Position numbers and translations under genes: made by a program. This document shows, in pieces, positions 42,932-51,931 of a stretch of DNA of 64,000 nucleotides. The notes under the pieces were generated by a model. The model was not told the DNA's origin. It ran no database searches and was given only the letters and a program-made list of their open reading frames with translations. The stretch lies in the NCBI GenBank assembly GCA_910577325.1, contig CAJTMR010000006.1, positions 1 to 64,000 on the forward strand, written 5' to 3'. Positions within the stretch are counted from its first letter, which is position 1, and each line of letters begins with the position of its first letter. Source of the DNA: an uncultured Parabacteroides sp. (GTDB taxonomy: Bacteria > Bacteroidota > Bacteroidia > Bacteroidales > Tannerellaceae).

Positions 42932-44704
42932 CTATCCATTCAATTTCTTACAATAATAATAAAACCAGAAAGTATCTCCATATTGCCGATAAAGCCAGGG
43001 CAACCCGTCACCGCCGTTCTTGACCTTCAGAATATCCTTCTGGAATTGTTTATACCGCCGGACTATTTCAGGATGGACGAAAACCCTGTCAAGGAAAGAA
43101 AGATCCTCGACCGCCAAAACCAATGCCGCCTCCTGGAAATGAACAGGAAGGGAACGTGCCGGCAAAAACGTGCCGGAATGCGACAGGAATGCCTTAAACT
43201 TCTCCATTTCCTTCGCCAACAGATAGGAACAGCCTAAATATTCCCATGCGACCCGGTTTACGCCCGGTTCCGAAAGATGTCCAGCCCAAAGGCTGTCGAT
43301 GTCGATCAGACAGAGCAAATTGTCCGGCTGAAAGGCCGGTATTGTCTTCACGGCAAGTTCTTCATCCTGCCCGATCCTTTCGGGATGACGAATATAACCG
43401 GCATATCTTTCCGCCCAACGCCGATAACCGGGCAACCGGCCGAGTATGCCCAGATACTTATTCGCCAAAGCAAAATCTCTCCGTATCAAGCTAATCTTCA
43501 CCAATCGTTGAAGCATACGAGGACTTCCTCCCCGCTTGGCAAGAGTCAGGCCTTCCATCGCATATCCTTCCGAAAGACTGATATCCCCGATCATATAATG
43601 GATATCGCTTAACAGGCAGCTCATATAATAAGTCCGGTCCCAAGAGGCCAGAAGGCTTTGCGGCCCTTTCTGGTCATAATGGAACAACCGGTCGCCCAAA
43701 ACACCTTTTTGAGCCAATGCCATATTCAAATAGTTAAGGCTGGCATAATCCGCCACCCCTCTCCCCGGATGTTCACGGATAATCGTGTCCCAATCGTTTC
43801 TTTGTCCCAAAACGGACAGCTTGTTCATCCGATTGTTCCGTACTTCATACGCCCCCGGAAGGCAAAACAAAGAAAAACCAAACAAGCCGACTAACAAAAT
43901 GCCTGTAACAAGCATCTTCACCGGACGCCTCTCCCAAGAAATAGCTCTCATTGCAAAAGCCGTTGCAAACAAAACCAAAAGCAAGACTACAAAACGAATC
44001 CAAACATAATACACATAGGAGTCCGGTTGTAACTGGGATTCCTGATACCTCTCCGAGTAAATCCCATCTGTCAGCGGAACACCGGCAGCCAAACGAATGC
44101 TGGCATAAGTCAACAACATCCCGGCCGAAAACACGGCAAGCGAACCGTACCATTTCTTCCTTCGGCACAAAAGGCTCATGAAAACCACGACCAAACCATA
44201 AAGCGCAACCAGTTGACCGGCCAAACAATAGACAAGCACCACACTCACCATGCCATAAAACAACCGCGTCGCCGTTCGCCGGACGCAGATGAAAACATAA
44301 GAAAATAGCAGGAGAAGGAATAGTCCCACCGTTCCGTCCAACACATAAAAAGGGCTGGCATGGGCTTTCAACAATCCTAAAACGGGAAATAAGGCAAGCA
44401 ACTGATTATATCCGCGCGGTGCGATCTCCTGCAAAAGCAGATAGCACAGGAAGCCGGCCATACACAAGAAAGTGCTGTTAACCCACAACACAAACAGGGA
44501 AGAGGTATAACATTGAACCAAAGCCTGCCCGGCTACCGTACAAAAACCACCGGGAACAAACAGCATATCCCGGATAACCATCCACTCAGGAATAAACAAC
44601 TGCACTTCTTCCTGCCGTTGGAACGTGGACGTGCCAAACGACCAAAAGAAAAACCAAAGCCCGGCAAATACGAACAGCCAGAAAACAACTATTTTCCATT
44701 TCAT
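42932..44704 (-). CDS. DUF6057-family polytopic membrane protein
   Basis: The protein has 590 residues when started at MKWKIVVFWLFVFAG; the longer open frame overlaps the terminator after SusD, so the shorter start is preferred. The N-terminal half has about nine or ten membrane segments. The C-terminal half (about 325-590) is soluble and helical, with TPR-like pairs (LNYLNMALAQKGVLGDRLF, SEGYAMEGLTLAKRG). I recognise it as DUF6057, a Bacteroidetes family without known function that I recall next to PD40 lipoproteins. The PD40 gene follows after three bases. Confidence 0.75.
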   Translation of the reverse strand: MKWKIVVFWLFVFAGLWFFFWSFGTSTFQRQEEVQLFIPEWMVIRDMLFVPGGFCTVAGQALVQCYTSSLFVLWVNSTFLCMAGFLCYLLLQEIAPRGYNQLLALFPVLGLLKAHASPFYVLDGTVGLFLLLLFSYVFICVRRTATRLFYGMVSVVLVYCLAGQLVALYGLVVVFMSLLCRRKKWYGSLAVFSAGMLLTYASIRLAAGVPLTDGIYSERYQESQLQPDSYVYYVWIRFVVLLLVLFATAFAMRAISWERRPVKMLVTGILLVGLFGFSLFCLPGAYEVRNNRMNKLSVLGQRNDWDTIIREHPGRGVADYASLNYLNMALAQKGVLGDRLFHYDQKGPQSLLASWDRTYYMSCLLSDIHYMIGDISLSEGYAMEGLTLAKRGGSPRMLQRLVKISLIRRDFALANKYLGILGRLPGYRRWAERYAGYIRHPERIGQDEELAVKTIPAFQPDNLLCLIDIDSLWAGHLSEPGVNRVAWEYLGCSYLLAKEMEKFKAFLSHSGTFLPARSLPVHFQEAALVLAVEDLSFLDRVFVHPEIVRRYKQFQKDILKVKNGGDGLPWLYRQYGDTFWFYYYCKKLNG

Positions 44705-44730
44705 AAGCAAAGCCTTTTTTAATTGTAAAA

Positions 44731-44775
44731 AACAAAAGAAGAGAGGAAGTAGCCGGTCAGCTACCATTCCTCTCT
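44731..44775 (-). terminator. Terminator between SusD and DUF6057
   Basis: AGAGAGGAA and TTCCTCTCT pair, extended by GTAGC/GCTAC across a short bulge. On the minus strand the hairpin is followed by T-rich sequence. It would reduce transcription from SusC/SusD into the two downstream genes. Confidence 0.65.
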
Positions 44776-44817
44776 CTTTTCAAGGTCTAAAGACGGAATT
44801 TTGTATCCAATTTACAA

Positions 44818-46542
44818 TTACTTCTTACTGCCATAACCCGGATTCTGCTCCAGCAGATTGTTCGCGCCGATCAGACTGTAGTGAATCGGGAAACGGTTGA
44901 AATTAGGATTATTCGTTGCCTTATGATCCCACCAGTCTTCTGTCACGTAGGCATCCCAACGAACCAGATCCGTACGGCGGCGACCTTCGGCCAAGAATTC
45001 CAATTGCCATTCGTCCAGCATACGGTATTTGTCCAAGTTTGCAGCAGTTACCGGATCCGGATCGTTGCCACCTTCGAAATAACGTCTACGAACCGTATTG
45101 ATCAGATCGGCAGCTCCCTGCTTGTCACCTGCACGCATCTTACATTCAGCCAGCATATAATAGATCTCGGCCAAACGGATCACCGGACAATCCGGATCAC
45201 CTTTACGCTTGAACTCTTCCTGAGTAGGACGCGGGCTGCGTTTTGTCACACGTACACATGAATTTTCTTCGGCTGTCGCAATCGTGGAAGGCAAAGAGGC
45301 CAAATCCGGATACTGCGGATCTTTTCCCACTTTGGCAAAATAAGCCACCTGGTCGACAATCGTGATGACTTCGCCGGCATATTCACGCGTACCTGTACAA
45401 ACCCATTCCGGATTCAACGGATTCACCAGCTTGCCGACGATAAACATACCGCGATATTTTCCGTTTCCTTCATACACATACGGCTGCTTACGGATGTCCT
45501 TGTCGTGGAACTTGGCATACGCACCTCCCAATTTATACGGATAACGTTTGCCGGTCGGGTCCAGACTCGGAATCAAACCGATACCGTTATTGGAACCCGA
45601 GCCTTCCAGACCACCCAAATAATTCTTATAATTGTAAGGAACCTGCCACGTCCAATACATGGCATCCGTTTCGGTCTTTGCATTCTGGCTCGGTACGGAC
45701 CAGATTATTTCAGGACAACGCTCGTTGTCGAACCCGAAAATGTTCGTCCAATCCGACTCCAAAGCATACTGGCCGTATTTGCCGTCTATGATATCCTGAC
45801 AAATCTGGGCCGCTTCCGTAAACATCTCCTTGCCGATATAAGATTTGGCATTGAAATACAAGCGAGCCTGCAAAGCAGCTCCGGCAGCACGGTTGATCGA
45901 GCCGGTCTCCATTCCGCCCAATGTCTCCTTGACCGGAAGTTCAGGAACAGCAATCTTCAGTAAGGAATCAATGAAGTTGAATGTCTCGACATCCGTCGAA
46001 CGTCCTTTCACTTCGCTTTGGGTAGTCGTGTACAGAGGTACTCCACCGAAGAAATCCAAACCGTCTATATAGAACGAAGCAGCCAACGTACGCTGCTGGT
46101 TCAACATGGATTCACGTGTGCCTTCAGGAAAACCCAGCGCATCGAAATCGACTTTTTCCAAATCTTCCAACGCGTCCCAAGCCAAAGCGACACCCATCGC
46201 AAAGTTGGTCCAACCGGTTTCCACACGGGTCATATCTTCCGTATATTCATGATGATGGAACTTCTGGTAATTGGCCCCGTCGTACCAGTCGCTACCACGT
46301 GTCGGCAGACAGTACTCGTCGGTTCCCAACTCTTGCAACGCCCAACGGGGCTCATCATGGGCGATATACCAACGCCAGTGTGTGAAAGGACGGTTGAAAC
46401 GTTGCCATACGGCATCCTGCGAACTATAAAATGTTTCCGGAACTACCTGCGAATAAAATTCAGGATCGACACTACAAGAAGTAGTACCCAGCAGGCAGAT
46501 CACTCCGGATAAAATCAATTGGAATATATTTTTCTTTTTCAT
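44818..46542 (-). CDS. SusD/RagB-family nutrient-binding lipoprotein (locus 1)
   Basis: The protein has 574 residues. A lipoprotein signal (VICLLGTTSC) is followed by the helical TPR-rich SusD fold: LAASFYIDGLDFFGGVPLYT near the first TPR, RAAGAALQARLYFNAKSYI, IRLAEIYYMLAECKMRAGDK and EFLAEGRRRTDLVRWDAYVT. It ends with the usual NNLLEQNPGYGSKK-type tail. It sits on the outer membrane over its SusC partner and captures a glycan or peptide. It lies 13 bases after SusC. The substrate is not evident, because no glycosidase gene is in this cluster. Confidence 0.93.
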   Translation of the reverse strand: MKKKNIFQLILSGVICLLGTTSCSVDPEFYSQVVPETFYSSQDAVWQRFNRPFTHWRWYIAHDEPRWALQELGTDEYCLPTRGSDWYDGANYQKFHHHEYTEDMTRVETGWTNFAMGVALAWDALEDLEKVDFDALGFPEGTRESMLNQQRTLAASFYIDGLDFFGGVPLYTTTQSEVKGRSTDVETFNFIDSLLKIAVPELPVKETLGGMETGSINRAAGAALQARLYFNAKSYIGKEMFTEAAQICQDIIDGKYGQYALESDWTNIFGFDNERCPEIIWSVPSQNAKTETDAMYWTWQVPYNYKNYLGGLEGSGSNNGIGLIPSLDPTGKRYPYKLGGAYAKFHDKDIRKQPYVYEGNGKYRGMFIVGKLVNPLNPEWVCTGTREYAGEVITIVDQVAYFAKVGKDPQYPDLASLPSTIATAEENSCVRVTKRSPRPTQEEFKRKGDPDCPVIRLAEIYYMLAECKMRAGDKQGAADLINTVRRRYFEGGNDPDPVTAANLDKYRMLDEWQLEFLAEGRRRTDLVRWDAYVTEDWWDHKATNNPNFNRFPIHYSLIGANNLLEQNPGYGSKK

Positions 46543-46555
46543 CTTAAAATCTGTA

Positions 46556-49500
46556 TTAGAAGTTAAACTGCATACCTAATGTCCAAGTACGAACGACCGG
46601 ATAGAAATCACTCCAGAAACGTTCCGTACCCTGATCCCAGCCGGTAATATTGACTTCAGGGTTCATGCCGCTGTAACCGGTGATCGTACAAACATTGCCG
46701 ACTGTACCGTAAATACGGATACGATCAATCAAGTTGTTCGTATATTTTTTCATCGGAAGCGTGTAACCTAATGTGATAGCATCGATCTTCAAGAACGAAC
46801 CATCTTCCAGATAATAGTCGCAAATCTGCTTTTCTCCCTTGATATGGTTGAACTTACCATACGCATCTTTCAATACGTTCAAATTACCCTGTCCCTGAAT
46901 ACCGTAATACATATTGATGGTGTTATATACATCGAAATCAATCCAGCTACGCATACTGATACCCAAATCGAAATTCTTGTATGTCAGCGTATGGCTCCAT
47001 CCGAGAATCAATTTCGGTGTATAGTTACCTATAAACTGCTTGTCATTTTCTGTTTTTTGAGCTGCCGGAATCACTTCACCATCCTTGTTGTACAACAAGA
47101 AACTACCTTCATCGTCAAATCCTGCAAACTTCCAAATATAGAAAGAACCGATCGTTGAACCTGCTTCCATACGAGCAGCATCACCCGGAGAACCCGGAGC
47201 GACAAAACCATTACCATTATGATAGGAGTTATCACCCTCCAAAGTCAGAATCTTTCCTTTATTATGGCTCAGATTAAGATTTGATGACCAAGTGAAATCT
47301 TTCGTACGGATAATATCGCCGCCAACTTCAAATTCCCAACCTTTGCTTTCCATCGAACCGATGTTCTGCATCTGGCTGCCCTGCGTATAAGGCGGCTGCG
47401 GGACTTTCACGCTGAACAACAGGTTGTCCACCTTACGGCGATAGTAGTCGAACTTACCATACAAACGTCCATTAAAGAAAGAATAATCGACACCCAGGTT
47501 CCACTCTTTCTTTTCTTCCCATCCCAAGTTCGGATTGACATTCTGGGACTTCCCGTACGAATATGCCCATGTTCCGTTCGGCATCATCCAGTTCGTGTCC
47601 GAACCTAACATATTGGCCATGTAAGTCGCACTAAAGTCGTTATTACCGGTCACACCATAACCGAAACGGATCTTCAAGTCGTCCAGCCAGTCGAAATCCT
47701 TCATGAACTCTTCGTTCGAAATACGCCAACCGGCCGTTGCAGACCAGAAGTTCGCCCAGCGGTTGTCGGCCGCAAACTTGGAAGAACCTTCGTGGCGGAT
47801 GGAAGCGGAAAGCATGTATTTGTCCTGATAAGAGTAATTGGCACGGGCAAACAGAGAGAAAAGACGTTCCGTAACCGATTTGCCGGAACTCATTCCGGCC
47901 TTTCCATCCGTCAGATAGCTACCCTGTCCCATATCCCAATACTTGATACCGTCGACAGAGAAGTTATAGTTGTCCATACCGAAGTTTTCCCCATTCTTTT
48001 CAAAATAAGAATAACCGACCGTTGCGTTCAGATTATGTCCGCCCTTTAATTCCTTGACATAAGAAAAATATCCTTCGGAGGTCAGATTTTCCGTTTTGCT
48101 AAATTCCAAATGGGCATGTCCCTTACGTGAGTTCTCAATCTCGTCACGATGCGTACTGGGCCAATACTGATGAAGTTCCCATTGCCGGTTTTCATATCCA
48201 ATGACCTGTTGATAGTTCAAGCCCGGAATCGGTTTGATATTCAATTTCAAATTCACTTCCGGCTTAAACCATTTATCCATACCATAATAATCTTCCAGCA
48301 TGGCGTCTGCCACAACATTATAGTCCAACGACTCGTTGGTCCACACGTTATACCCGGTTTCACTTTCCGGATCATACGGCGAGCGAGTCGGATTATTACG
48401 CATAGCCTGCTGGAAATTCGGATAGTGGTTATTACGGGCTGCCTGGCGGTAATCTACAGATGGACGGACTTCCAACCAGTCGTCAAACAATTTGAAAGAA
48501 GCATTCACACGTCCACCATAGTCCTGACGTCCGTCTTGTTTGGCAATACCTTCATTCTTTTCATAGAAGAAAGAGGTGTAGACCTGTGCCTTCTCCGTGC
48601 CCATTTCCAATGCCAGATGATGTTTTTGCGAGAAATTGTCCTTATTGATCAACTCGTCCCACCAGTTCGTATCCGAACCATAGTCCGTTCCGATGCCATA
48701 TTCGGCATATTCACGGCCGGACAACATCTCCGGAGCATTGTAATTTTGTTTTTTAGTAAACTCGTTACTATAAGTAAGCCGGACCTTCCCGTTCGTGTCC
48801 GAACCGCTCTTGGTCGTAATCAAAATTACACCTGCCGCTGCACGAGTACCATAAATAGCACCGGCTGAAGCGTCTTTCAAAACATCAATAGACTTGATAT
48901 CATCCTGCGTCAGGGAACGGATATCACCACCGGGAAAACCGTCGATCACGATCAGAGGCGCCTTACCCGAATTGATGGAAGTCATACCGCGAAGCTGAAA
49001 AGTCGTACTGGAGTTGGCACTACCCAAATTATTCATGACCAAACCACCGATCTTCCCCTGCAAAGCCGAAGAGATATCCGCTCCGCTCACACCGACCATC
49101 AGGTCATCGGCCTTCAATGAAGTGATGGCACTGGTCACCTGCTTCTTATCCAAAGAACCGTAACCGATCACCACGACCTCTTCCAAGGTTTGCGAGTCTT
49201 CAACAAGTTTAACACTGATTGTCGCTTGGTTGCCAACTTTTACTTCTTGCGACACATAACCAATATAAGACACAACCAACGTCGCATCAGCAGGTACACC
49301 ATCCAATACGACCTTACCGTTCACATCAGAGATATTCCCGTTTGTTGTACCTTTTACTACGACATTCGCACCAATTACCGGTCCCATTTCATCTTGAACG
49401 ACAACGGTAATGGTCTTTCCAACTTGATTTGAAACAGTTTTTTCCAACCTGTTCTCCACTAACAATTCAGCATTTTCACCAACAGCAAAAACACTTGTCG

Positions 49501-49591
49501 TCAAGCAAAAAAGTAATCCGCAAGTCATTTTCGAAACTCGGGATAACGAACCTTTTCTTCCTAAAGGAAGATCACAATTCTTCTTTTGCAT
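46556..49591 (-). CDS. SusC/RagA-family TonB-linked outer-membrane transporter (locus 1)
   Basis: The protein has 1011 residues. A signal segment (LLFCLTTSVFAVG) is followed by a carboxypeptidase-regulatory-like domain (about 60-140: PVIGANVVVKGTTNGNISD, LVVSYIGYVSQEVKV). The TonB-box-like TLEEVVVIGYG and plug domain with IDVLKDASAGAIYGTRAAAG come next. The rest is the barrel, ending RTWTLGMQFNF. There is no STN domain, so FecR-type signalling is not expected. It imports the SusD-bound ligand with TonB energy. A pair of inverted sequence elements lies upstream at 49712 and 49917. Confidence 0.94.
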   Translation of the reverse strand: MQKKNCDLPLGRKGSLSRVSKMTCGLLFCLTTSVFAVGENAELLVENRLEKTVSNQVGKTITVVVQDEMGPVIGANVVVKGTTNGNISDVNGKVVLDGVPADATLVVSYIGYVSQEVKVGNQATISVKLVEDSQTLEEVVVIGYGSLDKKQVTSAITSLKADDLMVGVSGADISSALQGKIGGLVMNNLGSANSSTTFQLRGMTSINSGKAPLIVIDGFPGGDIRSLTQDDIKSIDVLKDASAGAIYGTRAAAGVILITTKSGSDTNGKVRLTYSNEFTKKQNYNAPEMLSGREYAEYGIGTDYGSDTNWWDELINKDNFSQKHHLALEMGTEKAQVYTSFFYEKNEGIAKQDGRQDYGGRVNASFKLFDDWLEVRPSVDYRQAARNNHYPNFQQAMRNNPTRSPYDPESETGYNVWTNESLDYNVVADAMLEDYYGMDKWFKPEVNLKLNIKPIPGLNYQQVIGYENRQWELHQYWPSTHRDEIENSRKGHAHLEFSKTENLTSEGYFSYVKELKGGHNLNATVGYSYFEKNGENFGMDNYNFSVDGIKYWDMGQGSYLTDGKAGMSSGKSVTERLFSLFARANYSYQDKYMLSASIRHEGSSKFAADNRWANFWSATAGWRISNEEFMKDFDWLDDLKIRFGYGVTGNNDFSATYMANMLGSDTNWMMPNGTWAYSYGKSQNVNPNLGWEEKKEWNLGVDYSFFNGRLYGKFDYYRRKVDNLLFSVKVPQPPYTQGSQMQNIGSMESKGWEFEVGGDIIRTKDFTWSSNLNLSHNKGKILTLEGDNSYHNGNGFVAPGSPGDAARMEAGSTIGSFYIWKFAGFDDEGSFLLYNKDGEVIPAAQKTENDKQFIGNYTPKLILGWSHTLTYKNFDLGISMRSWIDFDVYNTINMYYGIQGQGNLNVLKDAYGKFNHIKGEKQICDYYLEDGSFLKIDAITLGYTLPMKKYTNNLIDRIRIYGTVGNVCTITGYSGMNPEVNITGWDQGTERFWSDFYPVVRTWTLGMQFNF

Positions 49592-49711
49592 TTTTCTCTT
49601 TTTATAAGGTTAATATTAAGACTTATCCATCAAGCCTTCCGGCACTAATGACAAGAATCAAAATTCAACATATCAATCCGTAACTTTTTGTTTACCATAG
49701 AGTCAAACCGA

Positions 49712-49931
49712 AGTTCTTGGAGAACTAAGGTAGAATGAGAGATTCGCTGAAGCAAGGGGCTATCCGTTTTTTAACGGAATGGCAGTTGGCAGGGCAAAGA
49801 AAACTGCATCTGCTGAAATATCAATTTTGACAATTGATTATTATTAACCTTATTTGATAGGTAAAATTACTAAATATTCCTAATTTTGACGTCGTAACAT
49901 AGGGTGGAATAACCTTAGTTCTCCAAGAACT
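49712..49931. repeat. Inverted pair of 20-bp elements, each with its own dyad
   Basis: AGTTCTTGGAGAACTAAGGT at 49712-49731 recurs as its exact complement at 49912-49931. Each copy contains the dyad AGTTCT-N3-AGAACT. The pair brackets about 180 bases without a gene, between the divergent SusC locus 1 and guaB. It could be two operators, a looping site, or the ends of a small mobile element. The rest of 49592-50164 shows only AT-rich DNA and the guaB promoter. Confidence 0.65.
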
Positions 49932-50121
49932 AAGATACCATCTCCCGATATTTCTCCAACCATATATAAGATGATTATTATCATGTGAATCATATTTACA
50001 CGCCAAGAAAAAACAAGAACTTCTCCTTTCGATTGACGCTCCGATTCAATTTTCCATGATCCTTTCTATAAAAAACATAATTTTCTTTTGTCCCGACAAT
50101 ACATCATCCAACAGAATTGAG

Positions 50122-50129
50122 TACTTTTG
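50122..50129 (+). promoter_or_regulatory. Putative -7 box of guaB
   Basis: TACTTTTG fits TAnnTTTG, 36 bases before the guaB ATG. No -33 box at the expected spacing. Confidence 0.5.
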
Positions 50130-50164
50130 TACCCCAATAAAATCATCCAGTAAATATAAACACT

Positions 50165-51658
50165 ATGGCAGTTTACTTAAACGATGTATCAAGAACATTC
50201 GGCGAATACTTGCTTATTCCCGGTTTAACCACCAAACAGTGCGTACCAACCAACGTTTCACTGAAAACTCCGCTTGTGAAACACAAAGTAGGCGAAAAGC
50301 CTGCGGTCGAACTAAACATTCCTTTCGTTTCTGCGATCATGCAATCCGTGTCAGGCCCCAAATTGGCCATCGAGCTGGCCCGCAACGGAGGATTGTCTTT
50401 CATCTTCGGTTCACAACCTATCGACAGCCAAGCAGAAATGGTCCGGAAAGTAAAGAAGTTCAAAGCCGGATTTGTAATCAGCGACTCCAACCTGACTCCT
50501 GAAAATACGCTGGCAGATGTAATCGCCCTGGTACAGCGTACCGAACATTCTACGATCGGCGTGACGGACGACGGCACTCCTAACGGTAAATTGCTGGGGA
50601 TGGTGACCAGTCGCGACTATCGTGCTGAAAAAGATTCTCTCGACAAGAAGGTGAAAGAATTCATGACTCCGTTCTCCAAACTGATCGTCGGCGAACTGGG
50701 CATGACGTTGAGCGAAGCCAACCAGATCATCTGGGATAACAAACTGAATACGTTGCCGATCATCGACAAGGAACAGAACCTGCAATACTTCGTCTTCCGC
50801 AAAGATTACGACAGCCATCGCGACAATCCGAAAGAGTTGTCCGGCAGCGACAAGAAACTGCTCGTAGGCGCGGGGATCAACACGCGCGACTATATGGAAC
50901 GTGTTCCCGCGCTGGTTGAAGCGGGCGTCGACGTCTTGTGTATCGACTCGTCCGACGGCTACTCCGAATGGCAGCAGCAGACATTGCAATGGATCAAGCA
51001 GAACTATGGCGACAAGGTGCTGGTCGGCGCCGGAAATGTCGTCGACAAGGAAGGTTTCGACTACTTAGTCGAAGCCGGAGCCGATTTCATCAAGGTGGGC
51101 ATCGGTGGCGGTTCGATCTGTATCACCCGTGAGCAGAAAGGTATCGGCCGCGGACAGGCTACCGCATTGATCGACGTGGCACAGGCACGCGACGAATACA
51201 TGAAAAAGACAGGTATCTATGTGCCTATTTGCAGCGACGGAGGCCTGGTGCATGACTATCACATGGTGCTTGCTTTGGCGATGGGTGCGGACTTCCTGAT
51301 GATGGGACGTTATTTCGCCCGTTTCGACGAGTCTCCCACGAAGAAGATGAAGATCGGAAGCAATTTCGTAAAAGAATACTGGGGTGAAGGTTCGAACCGC
51401 GCCAAGAACTGGCAGCGTTATGACATGGGCGGCAGCGAAGCGCTCAAGTTCGAAGAGGGTGTCGACAGCTACGTGCCATACGCGGGAAAGATGAAAGACA
51501 ACCTCAACCTCACACTGGGCAAAATAATCGCCACGATGTGCAGTTGCGGGGCGATCACCATTCCCGATTTGCAGAAGAACGCCAAAATCACACTGGTTTC
51601 CTCAACCAGTATCGTGGAAGGCGGAGCGCATGATGTGATCTTGAAGGATCAGAACTAA
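50165..51658 (+). CDS. guaB: IMP dehydrogenase
   Basis: GuaB oxidises IMP to XMP, the committed step of GMP synthesis. It has 497 residues. The TIM barrel starts with PFVSAIMQSVSGPKLAIELA. A pair of CBS domains is inserted at about 105-220 (GKLLGMVTSRDYRAE, LNTLPIIDKEQNLQYFV). The catalytic Cys is in GIGGGSICITREQKGIGRGQ near residue 318. YVPICSDGGLVHDYHMVLAL binds phosphate. It is a longer, YVP-type variant common in Bacteroidetes. It is plus-strand between two minus-strand SusC loci and has its own promoter and terminator. Confidence 0.96.
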   Translation: MAVYLNDVSRTFGEYLLIPGLTTKQCVPTNVSLKTPLVKHKVGEKPAVELNIPFVSAIMQSVSGPKLAIELARNGGLSFIFGSQPIDSQAEMVRKVKKFKAGFVISDSNLTPENTLADVIALVQRTEHSTIGVTDDGTPNGKLLGMVTSRDYRAEKDSLDKKVKEFMTPFSKLIVGELGMTLSEANQIIWDNKLNTLPIIDKEQNLQYFVFRKDYDSHRDNPKELSGSDKKLLVGAGINTRDYMERVPALVEAGVDVLCIDSSDGYSEWQQQTLQWIKQNYGDKVLVGAGNVVDKEGFDYLVEAGADFIKVGIGGGSICITREQKGIGRGQATALIDVAQARDEYMKKTGIYVPICSDGGLVHDYHMVLALAMGADFLMMGRYFARFDESPTKKMKIGSNFVKEYWGEGSNRAKNWQRYDMGGSEALKFEEGVDSYVPYAGKMKDNLNLTLGKIIATMCSCGAITIPDLQKNAKITLVSSTSIVEGGAHDVILKDQN

Positions 51659-51675
51659 GAAACGACCTATTCATA

Positions 51676-51718
51676 AAAAAAGAGAGTATCCGGTTTTCCC
51701 CCAGATACTCTTTTTTTA
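51676..51718 (+). terminator. Terminator after guaB
   Basis: AGTATC pairs with GATACT, extended by A-rich and T-rich arms with a two-base bulge, and the 3' arm runs into TTTTTTT. It begins 18 bases after the stop. Confidence 0.8.
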
Positions 51719-51742
51719 TTTAGGTTTGCTTACAGGAACTGC

Positions 51743-51931
51743 TTACTTGAATTTAGAACTTGATACCTCCCCCGTCCAAGGCAAAGATTTCTCCACATCA
51801 AACAAACGGAGGATCGTGGTAGCCGTATTCACGGTATCATTGAGTTCCGTGATCTTGAACCCTTTGCGTATTCCGGAGGCATCCATTTATGTTCATGCAC
51901 AGCATGATCAGTATGCACGGAATAACGTCCA
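51743..51931 (-). pseudogene. C-terminal relic of a phosphodiesterase/alkaline-phosphatase-like gene
   Basis: Directly after the SusD stop, one frame reads RYSVHTDHAVHEHKWMPPEY and then AKG. The neighbouring frame continues ITELNDTVNTATTILRLFDV and then EKSLPWTGE before a stop. Together they resemble the end of the phosphodiesterase/nucleotide pyrophosphatase or alkaline phosphatase family (threonine-rich helix, then P-x-W-x-G). The frame changes near GCAAAGGGTTC, and the first several hundred codons are absent. It is probably the remains of a gene once downstream of SusD in locus 2. The family assignment is by eye. Confidence 0.55.

Noticed and set aside
44705..44767. The longer start of the DUF6057 protein
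   Set aside because: It runs through the terminator hairpin behind SusD; MKWKIVVFWLF gives a normal membrane start.
50173..51262. Long antisense ORFs within guaB
   Set aside because: They mirror the codon bias of guaB on the other strand and have no domain content.
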